NCBI GenBank assembly: GCA_041940305.1
Contig: JBGTSJ010000017.1
Location: 1 to 64,000 of the forward strand
Source: JBGTSJ01 sp041940305
GTDB lineage: Bacteria; Planctomycetota; Planctomycetia; Planctomycetales; Planctomycetaceae
Direction of reading: 5' to 3'
Length of the DNA stretch: 64,000 nt
Shown: piece after piece, positions 1 through 9,308 of the stretch
How the letters are laid out: each line of letters opens with the position of its first letter
Numbering within the stretch: position 1 is the stretch's first letter
Program-made: the position numbers and the translations under genes
The notes under the pieces: model-generated
Database searches by the model: none
What the model saw: only the letters and a program-made list of their open reading frames with translations
What the model was told of the DNA's origin: nothing

Positions 1-168
1 CAAACTCACCTCCATTCTACGCACGCCGGTCAAGGGGTACTTGGCGATTGCCCTGACATCCATACCGCTGACTTTCGCGGCGAATCGAGACGCCGTAGAC
101 TGAAGCGACTGATTTTCCGCCTCATCGTTCGTTTGCAATGCACTGCGCGCTCGGCGCCGGAGTCCTGA

Positions 169-1305
169 ATGTCTTTACTATCGCGGATTGTAATCGTCGG
201 GGTTGTATGTTCGATGGGGATGTCCTCGGTCGTGGCCCAGGAGTCTCCGCCGATCGCATCCGCCGCGGACTGGCCCGGCTTGATCGAGCAGCGTAATGAG
301 GCGTTTGGAAGGTTGATGGAGATCCAGCAGGCGCTCGCCACCGCCGAAGGGACGGAGGCGGACGATTTGAGGACCGAAGGACGACAGCTCCTCGATCAGT
401 TGTATACCGACCTGCTGCCGAAGATGCGGGCCGCGGCCGCGGACCTGCTCAAGCAGGAGACGCTCGACGAGCAGACTGCCGCCGACATTATTGAGTTGGC
501 GTACCGCAGCTATCAGGAGAACAAGTTCGATGCTGCGGCGCAGCTCGCCGATGGGGTCGTCGCAAAGCAGCCGGAAAACGTCAACGTGCTGGCCAATGCG
601 ATGAATGTTTCGGGCGTGGCGCACTTCGCCAACCAAGAGTTTGAGAAATCAGCCGAGATCCTTGGAGAGGCCGAGGAAAAGGAACTGCTGAATCAACTTG
701 GTGCACAGTTCCTCGACAGCGCCCGCGATTACGTCGACTACTGGCAGGCAGAACTGGCGATCCGTCAGAAAGAAGAGGCCGCTACCGGCGACCAGCAGCT
801 CCCGCGCGTGCTGTTGAAGACGAGCCGCGGAGACATCACCGTGGAACTGTTCGAGAACGAGGCTCCGAACACCGTGGCGAATTTCGTCAGCCTGGTGGAA
901 AGCGGCTTCTATGACGGGACGAAATTCCACCGAGTGATCGGCGCTTTCATGGCGCAGGGAGGGGACCCGAACACGAAGGATGGGAACAGCGGCCCGGCCG
1001 GCGCCGGCGGTCCCGGTTACACGATTGAATGCGAATCCGAAGCGCCAAACTCGCGGCGCCATTTCGCTGGCACGTTGAGCATGGCGCACGCCGGCAAAGA
1101 TACGGGCGGCTCCCAGTTCTTTATCACCCATCTGCCGACGCCGCATCTCGACAAAGGAATCGCCGACGAGCCGCACACCGTCTTCGGACGCGTCATTAAC
1201 GGCCTGGACGTCGCGCGGTCGCTGAAGGTGGGGGACGAACTGCAGTCGGCCACGGTGATTCGCAAGCGCAATCACGAATACGCCCCGGAGACGATGCCGG
1301 AGTAA
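169..1305 (+). CDS. Secreted cyclophilin-type peptidylprolyl isomerase with helical N-terminal region
   Basis: Predicted to catalyse cis-trans isomerisation of Xaa-Pro bonds in exported proteins. An N-terminal signal peptide (about residues 1-23, ending in SSVVAQ) is followed by a helical, TPR-like region (about 40-195) and a complete cyclophilin domain (about 210-370). Cyclophilin landmarks seen are FHRVI (catalytic Arg), GGDPN, GTLSMAHAG and GSQFFIT. The tryptophan of the classical drug-binding loop is replaced by His (PHLDKG), as in many bacterial cyclophilins. The start is the ATG directly before the signal peptide. The gene stands alone and converges on the debranching enzyme gene, with 65 bases between the stops. 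The TPR-like region may recruit partners, which is inference. The fold assignment is firm; the cellular substrate is unknown. Confidence 0.9.
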   Translation: MSLLSRIVIVGVVCSMGMSSVVAQESPPIASAADWPGLIEQRNEAFGRLMEIQQALATAEGTEADDLRTEGRQLLDQLYTDLLPKMRAAAADLLKQETLDEQTAADIIELAYRSYQENKFDAAAQLADGVVAKQPENVNVLANAMNVSGVAHFANQEFEKSAEILGEAEEKELLNQLGAQFLDSARDYVDYWQAELAIRQKEEAATGDQQLPRVLLKTSRGDITVELFENEAPNTVANFVSLVESGFYDGTKFHRVIGAFMAQGGDPNTKDGNSGPAGAGGPGYTIECESEAPNSRRHFAGTLSMAHAGKDTGGSQFFITHLPTPHLDKGIADEPHTVFGRVINGLDVARSLKVGDELQSATVIRKRNHEYAPETMPE

Positions 1306-1370
1306 GTGCTCCCGCCGCGATCTTCCGATGCACGGCTTTCGGACGCGTGCTGCTGGCGTTCAGAGCCGCC

Positions 1371-3428
1371 TCAGGAATGTGCGGCCTCAGGCCGCTCTGT
1401 GCGGATGAGGCAGCGCAGGACTTCCGCGACGCTCCACGCCTGCGCAATGCAGCCGCGCGGCGTGTACGGGTCGGTCGCATCGAAGATCTCGCTGATCGAT
1501 CCGATGCAGCCATGATTGAGATGTTCGGCAAAGTCCTCCAGCCATTTCCGCGCGTTGGCGGCATCGTGGGGATACACCTTCAGCCAGGCGTCGATGTACG
1601 GGCCGATCAGCCAGGCCCATACGGTTCCCTGATGGTAGGCCGCGTCGCGCGATCGCAGATCGCCGAAGTACTTCGCCTTGTAATCGGCGTGTCCCGGCGC
1701 CAGGGTGCGCATACCGTATGGAGTCAGGAGTTTCGAGCGTACGGTCTGCAGCACCGGCTCCCAATGCTCACGCGCGAGGATCGGGTGCGTCAATGAGATG
1801 GCAAAGATCTGGTTCGGACGGCACGCATCGTCGTCTCCCTGTTCCCCATCCACCACGTCCAGCAGGTACTCGCCCCGCTCGAACCAGAAACGCCGGTTGA
1901 ACGCCTCCTGCGCACGGGCCGCATGCTGCTCGAGCTTGTCCGCATCGGCGGTCTGGTTTTCCTCCCTCAGCCAGCCCGCCAGGAGCCGCAGCGCGTTGTA
2001 CCACAGAGCATTGATCTCCACCGCCTTCCCGCGTCGGGGGGTGACGACCCAGTCGTCCACCTTCGCGTCCATCCACGTTAGCTGATAGCCCGGCGCGCCC
2101 TGTCGCAGCAGCCCGTCGTTCGGATCAACGCCGATTCCAAAATCGGTTCCCTGAATGTGATGAACGACGATGTCCTTCAGATACGGAATCAGCTGCTGCA
2201 GCGTCAGTCGGTCGTCAGTCGCCAGGAGATACCGGTGGATCGCCTGGAAGAACCAGAGCGTGGCGTCCGCCGTATGGTACAGGCCGTCGTCGTCATGTTC
2301 GGGAAACAGATTGGGAAGCAGCCCGTTGCGGACGTACTGAGCGAACGTCCGCAGGATCGCCCCGGCCTCGGCGGTCCGCCCGGTTGAGATCGTCAGCCCC
2401 TCCAGGCTGATCATCGTGTCGCGGCCCCAGTCCGTGAACCAGTGGTAACCGGCGATCACGCTGCGCAGCTCGTCCCCCGCGGCATGGGCCCGGGCCGTAT
2501 CCTGCACGCGCCCGGCCGGCTGGATCAGGAACTGATCGGCCGCCAGCACCAGTTCCGCGGCGAGACCTTCGCGGGCGGCCGGCGGCGCGATGGATCGCAG
2601 CCGTCGCCGCCGCGTCCGTTCGGCCTCGAGCACTTCGTCCGGATGCAGCGCCAGCACGGCATCCCAATGCTCGGTTGAGGCCACGAGCGTCGCCGAGTGC
2701 TCGGCGTCCAGATCCACCCGGAAATAGCCGGGACTCCACATCTGCCCCTGGTATTCGTAACCGCGGCTCTGCTCCATGGTGTACAGGACTTCGCCGATCG
2801 TCCGCTCCTCCAGCGTGAAGGCGCGGCGCTCGCCAAACAGCTTGACGCGCAGCGACGGCCGTTCTTCGCCCGGGAAGAACTCGTAACGATCGTCCTCGAC
2901 AGACAGCCGGAACGGCACCGGCAGCGGGGTGCTCACGGCATGCTCGTGCGGACGGAAATGCATCAGCGGCATCAGCTTCAACCGGACCGGCGCAGGACCT
3001 TCCGGCAGCTCATACCGGACGTGCACCGTATTCTGCTCGTGCGGCATCAGAATCCGCTTGAGCAGCGTCGCTCCGCCGATCGAATACCGCCATACCGGGA
3101 GCCCGTCCTCCAGCCAGAATTCGCTTGGGAACTCCCGAACGTGCGGCACTTCAGTATTCGGGGTGTCGCTGCCGTCGGACGTGATCCTGACGAGCGTTCC
3201 ATCCGGCAAACGGAACTGCTCCAGCAGGTGGCAGAGCGTCACCGTCCGCCCGAACGGCGTCGGGAGCGCCGAGATCAGCAGGCCGTGGTACCGGCGGGTC
3301 GTCACGCCGGAGAGCGTCCCCGACGCGTAGCCTCCGAGTCCGTTGGTGACCAGCCACTCGCGGCGATGCAGCTCGTCCGGCTCCGACCGGAGAGACTCAC
3401 ACGGAATGCGGCGGATGATGGGCGTCAT
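1371..3428 (-). CDS. Glycogen debranching enzyme (amylo-alpha-1,6-glucosidase family)
   Basis: Predicted cytoplasmic enzyme that hydrolyses alpha-1,6 branch points of glycogen or maltodextrin. The N-terminal half (about 20-230) matches the bacterial/archaeal GDE_N type, with the motif NGLGGYASGT and then TTRRYHGLL. The C-terminal half (about 300-670) is the (alpha/alpha)6 amylo-1,6-glucosidase domain, with DWGRDTMISLEGL and the late motif GTVWAWLIGPYIDAW. Length (685 aa) fits the family. Its ATG overlaps the stop of the upstream treZ gene by 4 bases, so the two are almost certainly cotranscribed and translationally coupled. The pairing points to glycogen or maltodextrin turnover into trehalose. 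No signal peptide is seen. Confidence 0.92.
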   Translation of the reverse strand: MTPIIRRIPCESLRSEPDELHRREWLVTNGLGGYASGTLSGVTTRRYHGLLISALPTPFGRTVTLCHLLEQFRLPDGTLVRITSDGSDTPNTEVPHVREFPSEFWLEDGLPVWRYSIGGATLLKRILMPHEQNTVHVRYELPEGPAPVRLKLMPLMHFRPHEHAVSTPLPVPFRLSVEDDRYEFFPGEERPSLRVKLFGERRAFTLEERTIGEVLYTMEQSRGYEYQGQMWSPGYFRVDLDAEHSATLVASTEHWDAVLALHPDEVLEAERTRRRRLRSIAPPAAREGLAAELVLAADQFLIQPAGRVQDTARAHAAGDELRSVIAGYHWFTDWGRDTMISLEGLTISTGRTAEAGAILRTFAQYVRNGLLPNLFPEHDDDGLYHTADATLWFFQAIHRYLLATDDRLTLQQLIPYLKDIVVHHIQGTDFGIGVDPNDGLLRQGAPGYQLTWMDAKVDDWVVTPRRGKAVEINALWYNALRLLAGWLREENQTADADKLEQHAARAQEAFNRRFWFERGEYLLDVVDGEQGDDDACRPNQIFAISLTHPILAREHWEPVLQTVRSKLLTPYGMRTLAPGHADYKAKYFGDLRSRDAAYHQGTVWAWLIGPYIDAWLKVYPHDAANARKWLEDFAEHLNHGCIGSISEIFDATDPYTPRGCIAQAWSVAEVLRCLIRTERPEAAHS

Positions 3429-5401
3429 GGTGTGCCTGCAGAAGATTCAGCCGGTGGGACCTGATCGGCGCCGTCCCCAGTTGATTCTGCCCACGGCTTC
3501 AGCAGAACGGCGCTGCGGCCGGGGATGTGCCAGTTGTCGTCATCGGGATCGAGCGGCGCAGTGCCGCTGCCGCCGTACCGCAGATCCTCGCTCGACCACA
3601 TGTTCACCCAGCCATGCTCATTGCACGGAGCCAGCAGCGGTTCGGGCGCAGGGACCAACTCCAGGTCGATCCCCAGATTGACGACCAGCAGACGATCATT
3701 CCCGTCATCGGCGAAGTAGCGGAGCACGAACGCATCGGCACCAATCACGGCCCCGTCCAGTCCCTGTCTCCCCTGTTCGCGAATCACCGCGTCCTCGCGG
3801 CGAATCCGCAGCAAATCACGATGCAGCGCATACGCCGTCGCGTGCGTGTGCCGCTCGCCGAAGTCCAGCTTGGAACGGGCGAACGTCATCGGATCGGCCG
3901 GGTCCGGAAGCCGCGCGAAGATCTCAGACAGCGCCACGCTGCGGAACTGCTTCATGAAGGACCGCCGCCCCTCATGCACAAGCTTGGCCAGTTCCGGCTG
4001 ATGGTCGGCGAAATAGTAGAACGGGCTGGAGGCGGCGAACTCCTGTCCCTGGAACAGCATCGGCGTCCCGGGAAACAGCAGTGTGACGCCCGTCACCGCC
4101 CGGTACATGCCGGGGCTGCACAACTCATGCACCCGCAGTCCGCGGCCGGAGTTGGCGATCTGGTCATGGTTCTGAATGAAGTTGACGAACTTCTCCGCCG
4201 CCAGGCCGAGGCTGGTCGTGCCGCGGCGCTTCTTCTGCCACACGTACCGCTGCCCTTGATACAGGTAGCCGTACTTCGCGCACGAGACGAACTCCTGCGG
4301 CCTGCCGCGGTAGTCGGTGTAGTACGCCTCGCTGCGACCGGTGAGAGACACCATCGCGGTGTGATGGAAGTCGTCGTTCCACGCCGCATCCAGGCCGTAC
4401 CCGTCGTCGTCCCCGCTCCGGATCAGCCGCGTGTGCTGCGGCTCGTTCTCGACGATGATGATGGTCGAGCGTCCCCCCGCCGACTTCCGCACCGCGCGGC
4501 CGATGACGCGGAGGATGTGCTCGGGCGAGTCGTCGAAAATGTCCTGCGTCGCGTCGATGCGCAGACCGTCGAAGTGGTACTCCTCGATCCAGTACGCCGC
4601 GTTCGACTCAAAGAACTCTCGGACCGGCCCGCTGTTCGCTCCATCGAAGTTGATCGCAGCCCCCCAGTCGGTCTTGTGCCTGTCGGTGAAGTAGTCCGGA
4701 GAGAACTTGTCGAGATAGTTCCCGTCCGGTCCAAGATGGTTGTAAACCACGTCGAGGATCACTCCGATTCCAGCAGCGTGCGCCTGGTCGATGAACCGGC
4801 GCAATTCGTTCGGCGAACCATACAGGTGAGTCGGTGCGAACAGATTGACGCCGTCATATCCCCACCCGAAGCGCCCGGGAAACTCGGCGACCGGCATCAA
4901 CTCCAGCAGGGTGACCCCCAGTTCGGCCAGCTCCTTCAGTTGCTCTGCCGCGGCCGCCCACGTCCCCTCCGTGGTGAACGTCCCCACATGCATCTCATAG
5001 ACGACCTGGCCGTGCAGCTTCGGCCCCTGCCAGTCCTGATCGGTCCACTGAAACGCCCGGCCGTCGATGACCTGCGACGGTCCATGCGGTCCTTCCGGCT
5101 GAAATCGTGACGCCGGATCGGGATACAGATTACTCGAACCGTCGAGACGGAACCGGTACAGCGTGCTCCCCGGCGCCCGCAGCGTTCCCGAGAAGTAGCC
5201 GCCCTCTTCTCGAGTCAGCGATGTGCCGTTTTCAATCCGGCCATTTCCCTCATGCGGTTCGGCCGGCTGAACCACTACTTCCACGTCCTGCGCCGCAGGA
5301 GCCCAGACGCGAAAGTGCACGCTCCCGTCCTCCTGCAGTTCAGCCCCGACCGGAAACCGCCGCACCACTACAGATTCCGCCTCTTGCTGTACTGCATCCA
5401 T
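3425..5401 (-). CDS. treZ: Malto-oligosyltrehalose trehalohydrolase (TreZ), GH13
   Basis: Releases trehalose from maltooligosyl-trehalose, the second step of the TreY/TreZ pathway. From the chosen ATG the protein has 658 aa. An N-terminal CBM48-like domain (motif FRVWAPAAQDVEVVV) precedes a GH13 barrel with all four conserved regions: DVVYNHLG (about residue 217), GLRIDATQD with the Asp nucleophile (about 277), VENEP with the acid/base Glu (about 318) and IQNHDQIAN (about 410). The frame stays open to 5563, but the extra 54 residues are low-complexity and overlap the next gene's end, so the Met at 5401, just before the family-like N-terminus, is preferred. No treY lies in the window. The gene overlaps the debranching enzyme gene by 4 bases. 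Confidence 0.92.
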   Translation of the reverse strand: MDAVQQEAESVVVRRFPVGAELQEDGSVHFRVWAPAAQDVEVVVQPAEPHEGNGRIENGTSLTREEGGYFSGTLRAPGSTLYRFRLDGSSNLYPDPASRFQPEGPHGPSQVIDGRAFQWTDQDWQGPKLHGQVVYEMHVGTFTTEGTWAAAAEQLKELAELGVTLLELMPVAEFPGRFGWGYDGVNLFAPTHLYGSPNELRRFIDQAHAAGIGVILDVVYNHLGPDGNYLDKFSPDYFTDRHKTDWGAAINFDGANSGPVREFFESNAAYWIEEYHFDGLRIDATQDIFDDSPEHILRVIGRAVRKSAGGRSTIIIVENEPQHTRLIRSGDDDGYGLDAAWNDDFHHTAMVSLTGRSEAYYTDYRGRPQEFVSCAKYGYLYQGQRYVWQKKRRGTTSLGLAAEKFVNFIQNHDQIANSGRGLRVHELCSPGMYRAVTGVTLLFPGTPMLFQGQEFAASSPFYYFADHQPELAKLVHEGRRSFMKQFRSVALSEIFARLPDPADPMTFARSKLDFGERHTHATAYALHRDLLRIRREDAVIREQGRQGLDGAVIGADAFVLRYFADDGNDRLLVVNLGIDLELVPAPEPLLAPCNEHGWVNMWSSEDLRYGGSGTAPLDPDDDNWHIPGRSAVLLKPWAESTGDGADQVPPAESSAGTP

Positions 5402-5562
5402 CGTCGCGCTCGCCACCGTGCGTACTCCCGAAGTCGCTTCGGCCTCCCGGGATGTGCCACCGCGCATCCCCGACTCATGCGGGCCGATGCCGAAATCGTA
5501 GGTGCGACCGGCGGGCGGACTATCCGGGACCGCCCGATAACGCCGTCCGCACCAGGGAGGCA

Positions 5563-7053
5563 TCAGTTGCCAAGAAACCGGACTCCCTCCAGCAGCGGAT
5601 GTCGCTGAGCGTCCGATGTCGGCAATGCGACGACCGTTCCCGCATCAGTATGGCTCACGATCCAGTCGGACAGCAGTTCCAGCACCGCCGGCGAAATCGT
5701 CTCCTCGATCCAGACATACTCTGCCGGAATGCCCACTTCGCAAGTCTGGAAGAAGTGATTGAGGCCTGGCAGTTCGACGACGGAGTAGTCCGGGTTGCCG
5801 CCGTCCGCCAATGCCTGTTCGATGGCGGCGAGATTCTCGGTCGACGACACGATCACATCGCGATCGCCGTTGAGGGCCAACACCGGGCAGTCCACGTTCA
5901 ACAACGCCGCTCGCGGGTCATAGGAGATCAAGTATTGGAGCCAGGCGACGCTGCCCACGACGCCGGTCAGGCCCGGGAACTCCGGCGGCAGCCCCAGTGC
6001 GGCCAGACGTTCGGGCGTCAAACCGGCATTCACTTCCGCAACATACGCATCCATCCGCGCCTGCAGCAGCACGGGATCGGCGCTGCTCTTGAGGACCTCG
6101 ATCAGCCCCTGTTGGACTTCAACCTGCCAGGCGATGCGGGCGTCCGACACTCCCAGAGCCCTCCAGGTGGTCTCCGTCTGCAGCAGGAGGTGCTCCTCAC
6201 CCGTCACTCCCAGCCCGCCCAGCATAACGATGAACGCCACGTCGTCCGACGTCGCAGCGGCCAATGCCGCGCCGCCGGCCCCGTCGCTGTGGCCGATCAG
6301 CCCGATCCGGCCGGCATCAATCTCCGGACGCGACTTAAGAAACTCGACGGCTGCCAGCGCGTCGGCTGCCAGGTCCGCCGTCGTCAGCGAGGCGAAGTCA
6401 CCCTCCGATTCTCCCACACCACGATCGTCAAACCGCAGAACGGCAATGCCCAGGCGCGTCAGGTAGTCGGCAAGCACCCAGAACGGGTAGTGTCCGCTCA
6501 CCAGGTAGTCGCGACCATCCGGTCCCGATCCCGACAGCAGGACGACCGCCGCCACCGGATCAGTGCCGCGAGGCAGAGTCAGGGTCCCGCTCAACTGATC
6601 GTCGCCGCTCTGGAAGCGGACGAGTTCTTCACGGTACGGAATCGGTTCCGCAGGATCCTGCGGCCGGTTGAATGTGATCGGGCCGTCGGCCGGCAGCAGG
6701 ATCATGGAGATCCAGCTGTTGACCAGCAGCTTGCCGTCGAGAAACGCACCGTCGGATCCAAGCGTCGCCTCGAAAATGTATTGCCGCTGGTTGCGGACCC
6801 GCAGCCGACCGTCTGTCACGGTCACGTCCGAAAACTCGGCCAGCAGCCGGATCGCTGGAATCTCGATCGCGGCATCCAGCGTACCGTCTTCAGCACGGCG
6901 GACGGTGACGATGACGAGGTCCGACGAGAGATTGTCATACGTCGAATAGACCCACGTCCCTTCAAACTCCGCACCCTCACCGGCCAGGGCCGGCTGCGAC
7001 AGGCTGGCAGCAAGAACCACAACAACCGGGAACACAAGTGCAGTGCGGAACAT
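5563..7053 (-). CDS. Secreted alpha/beta hydrolase
   Basis: Exported serine hydrolase of unknown substrate, 496 aa. A signal peptide (about 1-24, ending QPALA) is followed by a beta-rich N-terminal region (about 30-145) with no recognised function and by an alpha/beta-hydrolase domain (about 150-490). A candidate triad is visible: Ser in the nucleophile elbow GHSDG (about 253), Asp in NGDRD (about 394) and His in GLNHFF (about 432). Other family features are the oxyanion-type LLSGSGPDGRD and FDDRGVGES. It resembles prolyl-oligopeptidase-like or dienelactone-hydrolase-like families but cannot be placed more closely. It lies upstream of treZ on the same strand with a 161-base gap, so cotranscription is possible but not shown. 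Confidence 0.85.
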   Translation of the reverse strand: MFRTALVFPVVVVLAASLSQPALAGEGAEFEGTWVYSTYDNLSSDLVIVTVRRAEDGTLDAAIEIPAIRLLAEFSDVTVTDGRLRVRNQRQYIFEATLGSDGAFLDGKLLVNSWISMILLPADGPITFNRPQDPAEPIPYREELVRFQSGDDQLSGTLTLPRGTDPVAAVVLLSGSGPDGRDYLVSGHYPFWVLADYLTRLGIAVLRFDDRGVGESEGDFASLTTADLAADALAAVEFLKSRPEIDAGRIGLIGHSDGAGGAALAAATSDDVAFIVMLGGLGVTGEEHLLLQTETTWRALGVSDARIAWQVEVQQGLIEVLKSSADPVLLQARMDAYVAEVNAGLTPERLAALGLPPEFPGLTGVVGSVAWLQYLISYDPRAALLNVDCPVLALNGDRDVIVSSTENLAAIEQALADGGNPDYSVVELPGLNHFFQTCEVGIPAEYVWIEETISPAVLELLSDWIVSHTDAGTVVALPTSDAQRHPLLEGVRFLGN

Positions 7054-7308
7054 GGGGAGCTCTCTGGAGTTAAGGACGGCGAGGAGTTGGTCGGCTCAAT
7101 ACCCTTACGGAGCCCCGCCGCGGTTGTGACGCGCACGATCGGATGGTGTTAAGCCGATCGCCGCAGCGGTCTCTTTCTCCAGAGCGCGACCGAAAGGCCG
7201 CCTGTTACGCCGCATTCCGCCAGACGTGTGCATTCACGGCGTGAACAGAACAACTCGGCGGATTCGGCGACACAATCCGAACTGGTCCCAATCCCTCGCT
7301 GAGCAGCA

Positions 7309-8472
7309 TCAGCCGGCCGTGCGGAGAGCGGTCACGATGTCGGCCGTTGCGGCGCGCCAGGCGGGAGCAATGCCCGCGACGATTCCAATCAGCGCGGAAA
7401 CAATCACGCCGGTGCCGGCCATCGATGCGGAGGGAGCGAAGGCGATCGAGACCGCCTCCGCCCCGACGGACAGGCTGCTCGCCGCCAGCACCGCGGCCGC
7501 AATCACTACGCCCAGCGTTCCGCCGAGGAAGCTCATGAGCACGCTCTCGGAGAGCACCAGTCGAAACACCCGCGAACCGGTGACGCCGAGCGTCTGCAGC
7601 ACTGCGTGTTCACGGATGCGGTCCTCCACCCCCATGATGGTCGTGGTGGCCAGCAGCATCGTCATCAGCCCCAGGCACGCATACGCCAGGTAGTGAGACA
7701 ATTCAATCAGCTGGATAAGGTCCTCAAGGCTCGATGCCTGAAACGCTCCCTTCGTCCGGGTGTCGGTCTCCACCTGACCGGAGCGAAACTTCGCATCGAT
7801 CACGCCCGCCACCTGCTGCGGATTGGCGGACGGCGAGAGGAAAACCTCGTGCTGCGTGACCGTGCCGACCAGATCGAGGCCGCGGGTCCGCTGCAGGAAG
7901 TCGAGGTGGCAGTAGACGTAGTCTTCCTCGGCCCGGTTCTCACTGGTGAAGATGCCGGCAATCGTCACCGTCACGTCCCCGACCGTCAGCTTGTCGCCGA
8001 CGCCCAATGCCTGTCCGATGCGGGCGTCCTTCCGGCGGCGGGAGATGAGCGCCTGCCCCACGATCGCCGCATCCTGATGCTTCTCGAATTCTTCCCAGCT
8101 GCCGGACACCAGTTGGAAGTCGCGAACCTGGCGGACCTTCTCCGCGATCGTCCCGTAGAACACGATCACATCGAGACTGGCGCGGCAGTTGTTGGTGAAG
8201 ACCTGGATCGGCACGACGTCCTGCACGCCGTCGATCTTGCGGATGACCTGCTCATAGTCCTGAGGCAGGTGACTGGTCGCCGGGCAGAACTTGTTGGCCT
8301 GGAAGACGACCAGCACCGATTCATCCTGTGACGTCAGCCGTGAGAGCCCTTCCTGAATGGACAGCACGAAGCAGAACACAAAGACGGCGACGGCCGCCCC
8401 GCTGATCGTGAGCAGCGAGCGGGTGCGGTGTCCCCACAGCGACTTCATCACATACGGCGCGAACCGAAACAT
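7309..8472 (-). CDS. ABC transporter permease, FtsX/MacB type (last gene of export operon)
   Basis: Integral membrane subunit of a type VII (MacB/LolCE-like) ABC exporter, 387 aa. One N-terminal membrane segment (about 17-37) is followed by a large extracytoplasmic MacB-type domain (about 40-255) and three C-terminal membrane segments of the FtsX domain (about 260-380). The ATG overlaps the TGA of the upstream ATPase gene (TGATG) and has a strong AGGAGG-type ribosome site, so it is coupled to the ATPase. A second, different FtsX permease is encoded at the start of the same operon, implying a heterodimeric transporter. The substrate is unknown. Confidence 0.9.
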   Translation of the reverse strand: MFRFAPYVMKSLWGHRTRSLLTISGAAVAVFVFCFVLSIQEGLSRLTSQDESVLVVFQANKFCPATSHLPQDYEQVIRKIDGVQDVVPIQVFTNNCRASLDVIVFYGTIAEKVRQVRDFQLVSGSWEEFEKHQDAAIVGQALISRRRKDARIGQALGVGDKLTVGDVTVTIAGIFTSENRAEEDYVYCHLDFLQRTRGLDLVGTVTQHEVFLSPSANPQQVAGVIDAKFRSGQVETDTRTKGAFQASSLEDLIQLIELSHYLAYACLGLMTMLLATTTIMGVEDRIREHAVLQTLGVTGSRVFRLVLSESVLMSFLGGTLGVVIAAAVLAASSLSVGAEAVSIAFAPSASMAGTGVIVSALIGIVAGIAPAWRAATADIVTALRTAG

Positions 8473-9188
8473 CAGGAGGCCTCCTGTCGTACCGCGACCA
8501 CCGCGCCCCCGCGACGATCCTCCACCAGCCGGCCGTTCACAAGTTTGAGCTGCCGCCCGGCGATGTCCGCCACCGCTGTGTCGTGCGTCACCATCAGCAG
8601 CGTCGTGCCCAGTTCGGAGTTCAGCCGTACGATCAATTCGAGGATCTGCTCGGTGGTTTCGTTGTCGAGACTTCCGGTCGGTTCGTCGGCCACAACGACC
8701 GTCGGGTCGGCCACGATGGCCCGGGCGATGCCGACCCGCTGCTCCTGTCCTCCGGAGAGCTGCCGCGGATAGTGATTCGCACGATCGACCAGATCCACGG
8801 CGCGAAGGGCGATCTCCACCCGATTCTGCCGTTCGCTGCGGCTCATCGGCAGCAGCAGCAGTGGCATCTCGACATTCTCGTAGGCCGTCAGCACAGGGAT
8901 GAGATTATGTGTTTGAAAGACATACCCGATATTCTCGGCCCGCCACGCGGCGAGCTTCGTGCGGGAGAGATTCGTGATGTCGGTCCCGTTCACCACGATG
9001 TGCCCGGACGTAGCCCGGTCGATTCCGGCAATGAGGTTGAGCAGGGTCGTCTTGCCGGAGCCGCTCGCCCCCATCAGCGATACGAACTCGCCGCGCTCCA
9101 CCTGCAGATCGGTCTCCTGCAGCGGTGTGATGGTTTCCGGACCTTTCCGGAACTGCTTGGTCACTTTCTGAACGTCGATGAGTGACAT
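8472..9188 (-). CDS. ABC transporter ATP-binding protein (LolD/MacB-type)
   Basis: Nucleotide-binding subunit that would energise the two FtsX permeases of this operon. All motifs are intact in 238 aa: Walker A GASGSGKT (about 39-46), Q-loop region GYVFQTHNL, signature LSGGQEQR (about 144), Walker B VVVADEPTG and the switch His in MVTHD (about 199). The DEPTGSLD sequence is typical of the LolD/MacB/FtsE group. It is a half-size ATPase without a fused membrane domain. The operon order is permease, lipoprotein, HlyD adaptor, this ATPase, permease, all on the minus strand. Confidence 0.94.
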   Translation of the reverse strand: MSLIDVQKVTKQFRKGPETITPLQETDLQVERGEFVSLMGASGSGKTTLLNLIAGIDRATSGHIVVNGTDITNLSRTKLAAWRAENIGYVFQTHNLIPVLTAYENVEMPLLLLPMSRSERQNRVEIALRAVDLVDRANHYPRQLSGGQEQRVGIARAIVADPTVVVADEPTGSLDNETTEQILELIVRLNSELGTTLLMVTHDTAVADIAGRQLKLVNGRLVEDRRGGAVVAVRQEAS

Positions 9189-9247
9189 GACGCGGCCTTG
9201 AGTTCGTGGTCGCTTGATCTGCTGTCGCGAGTCTCTCCGCTGAAATT

Positions 9248-9308
9248 GAGGATGGAGAATTGAGAATAGAGGATCGAACTGGTCCTCTATCTTCTATCCT
9301 CGATCCTC
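9248..9308. repeat. Imperfect palindromic element, AT-richer than surroundings
   Basis: Short imperfect inverted repeat centred on ATAGAGGA / TCCTCTAT, with outer parts built from GAGGAT-type units on both sides. It fills most of the gap between the HlyD adaptor and the ATPase gene, and its right arm overlaps the adaptor stop codon (TAG at 9294-9296). A related half-site lies at the murF 3' end (about 39341-39363). It may be a REP-like element or mRNA processing or stability hairpin; there is no convincing U-tract, so a terminator is unlikely. Confidence 0.55.

Noticed and set aside
5402..5563. Extended start of TreZ at 5563
   Set aside because: The 54 extra residues are unlike the family, and the upstream gene ends exactly there; the ATG at 5401 gives a normal N-terminus.
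3527..7152. Long plus-strand open frames opposite treZ and the hydrolase (about 527 and 681 codons)
   Set aside because: They are antisense to genes with complete catalytic motifs; high GC reduces stop codons, and their translations have low-complexity Arg/Pro-rich composition with no family features.
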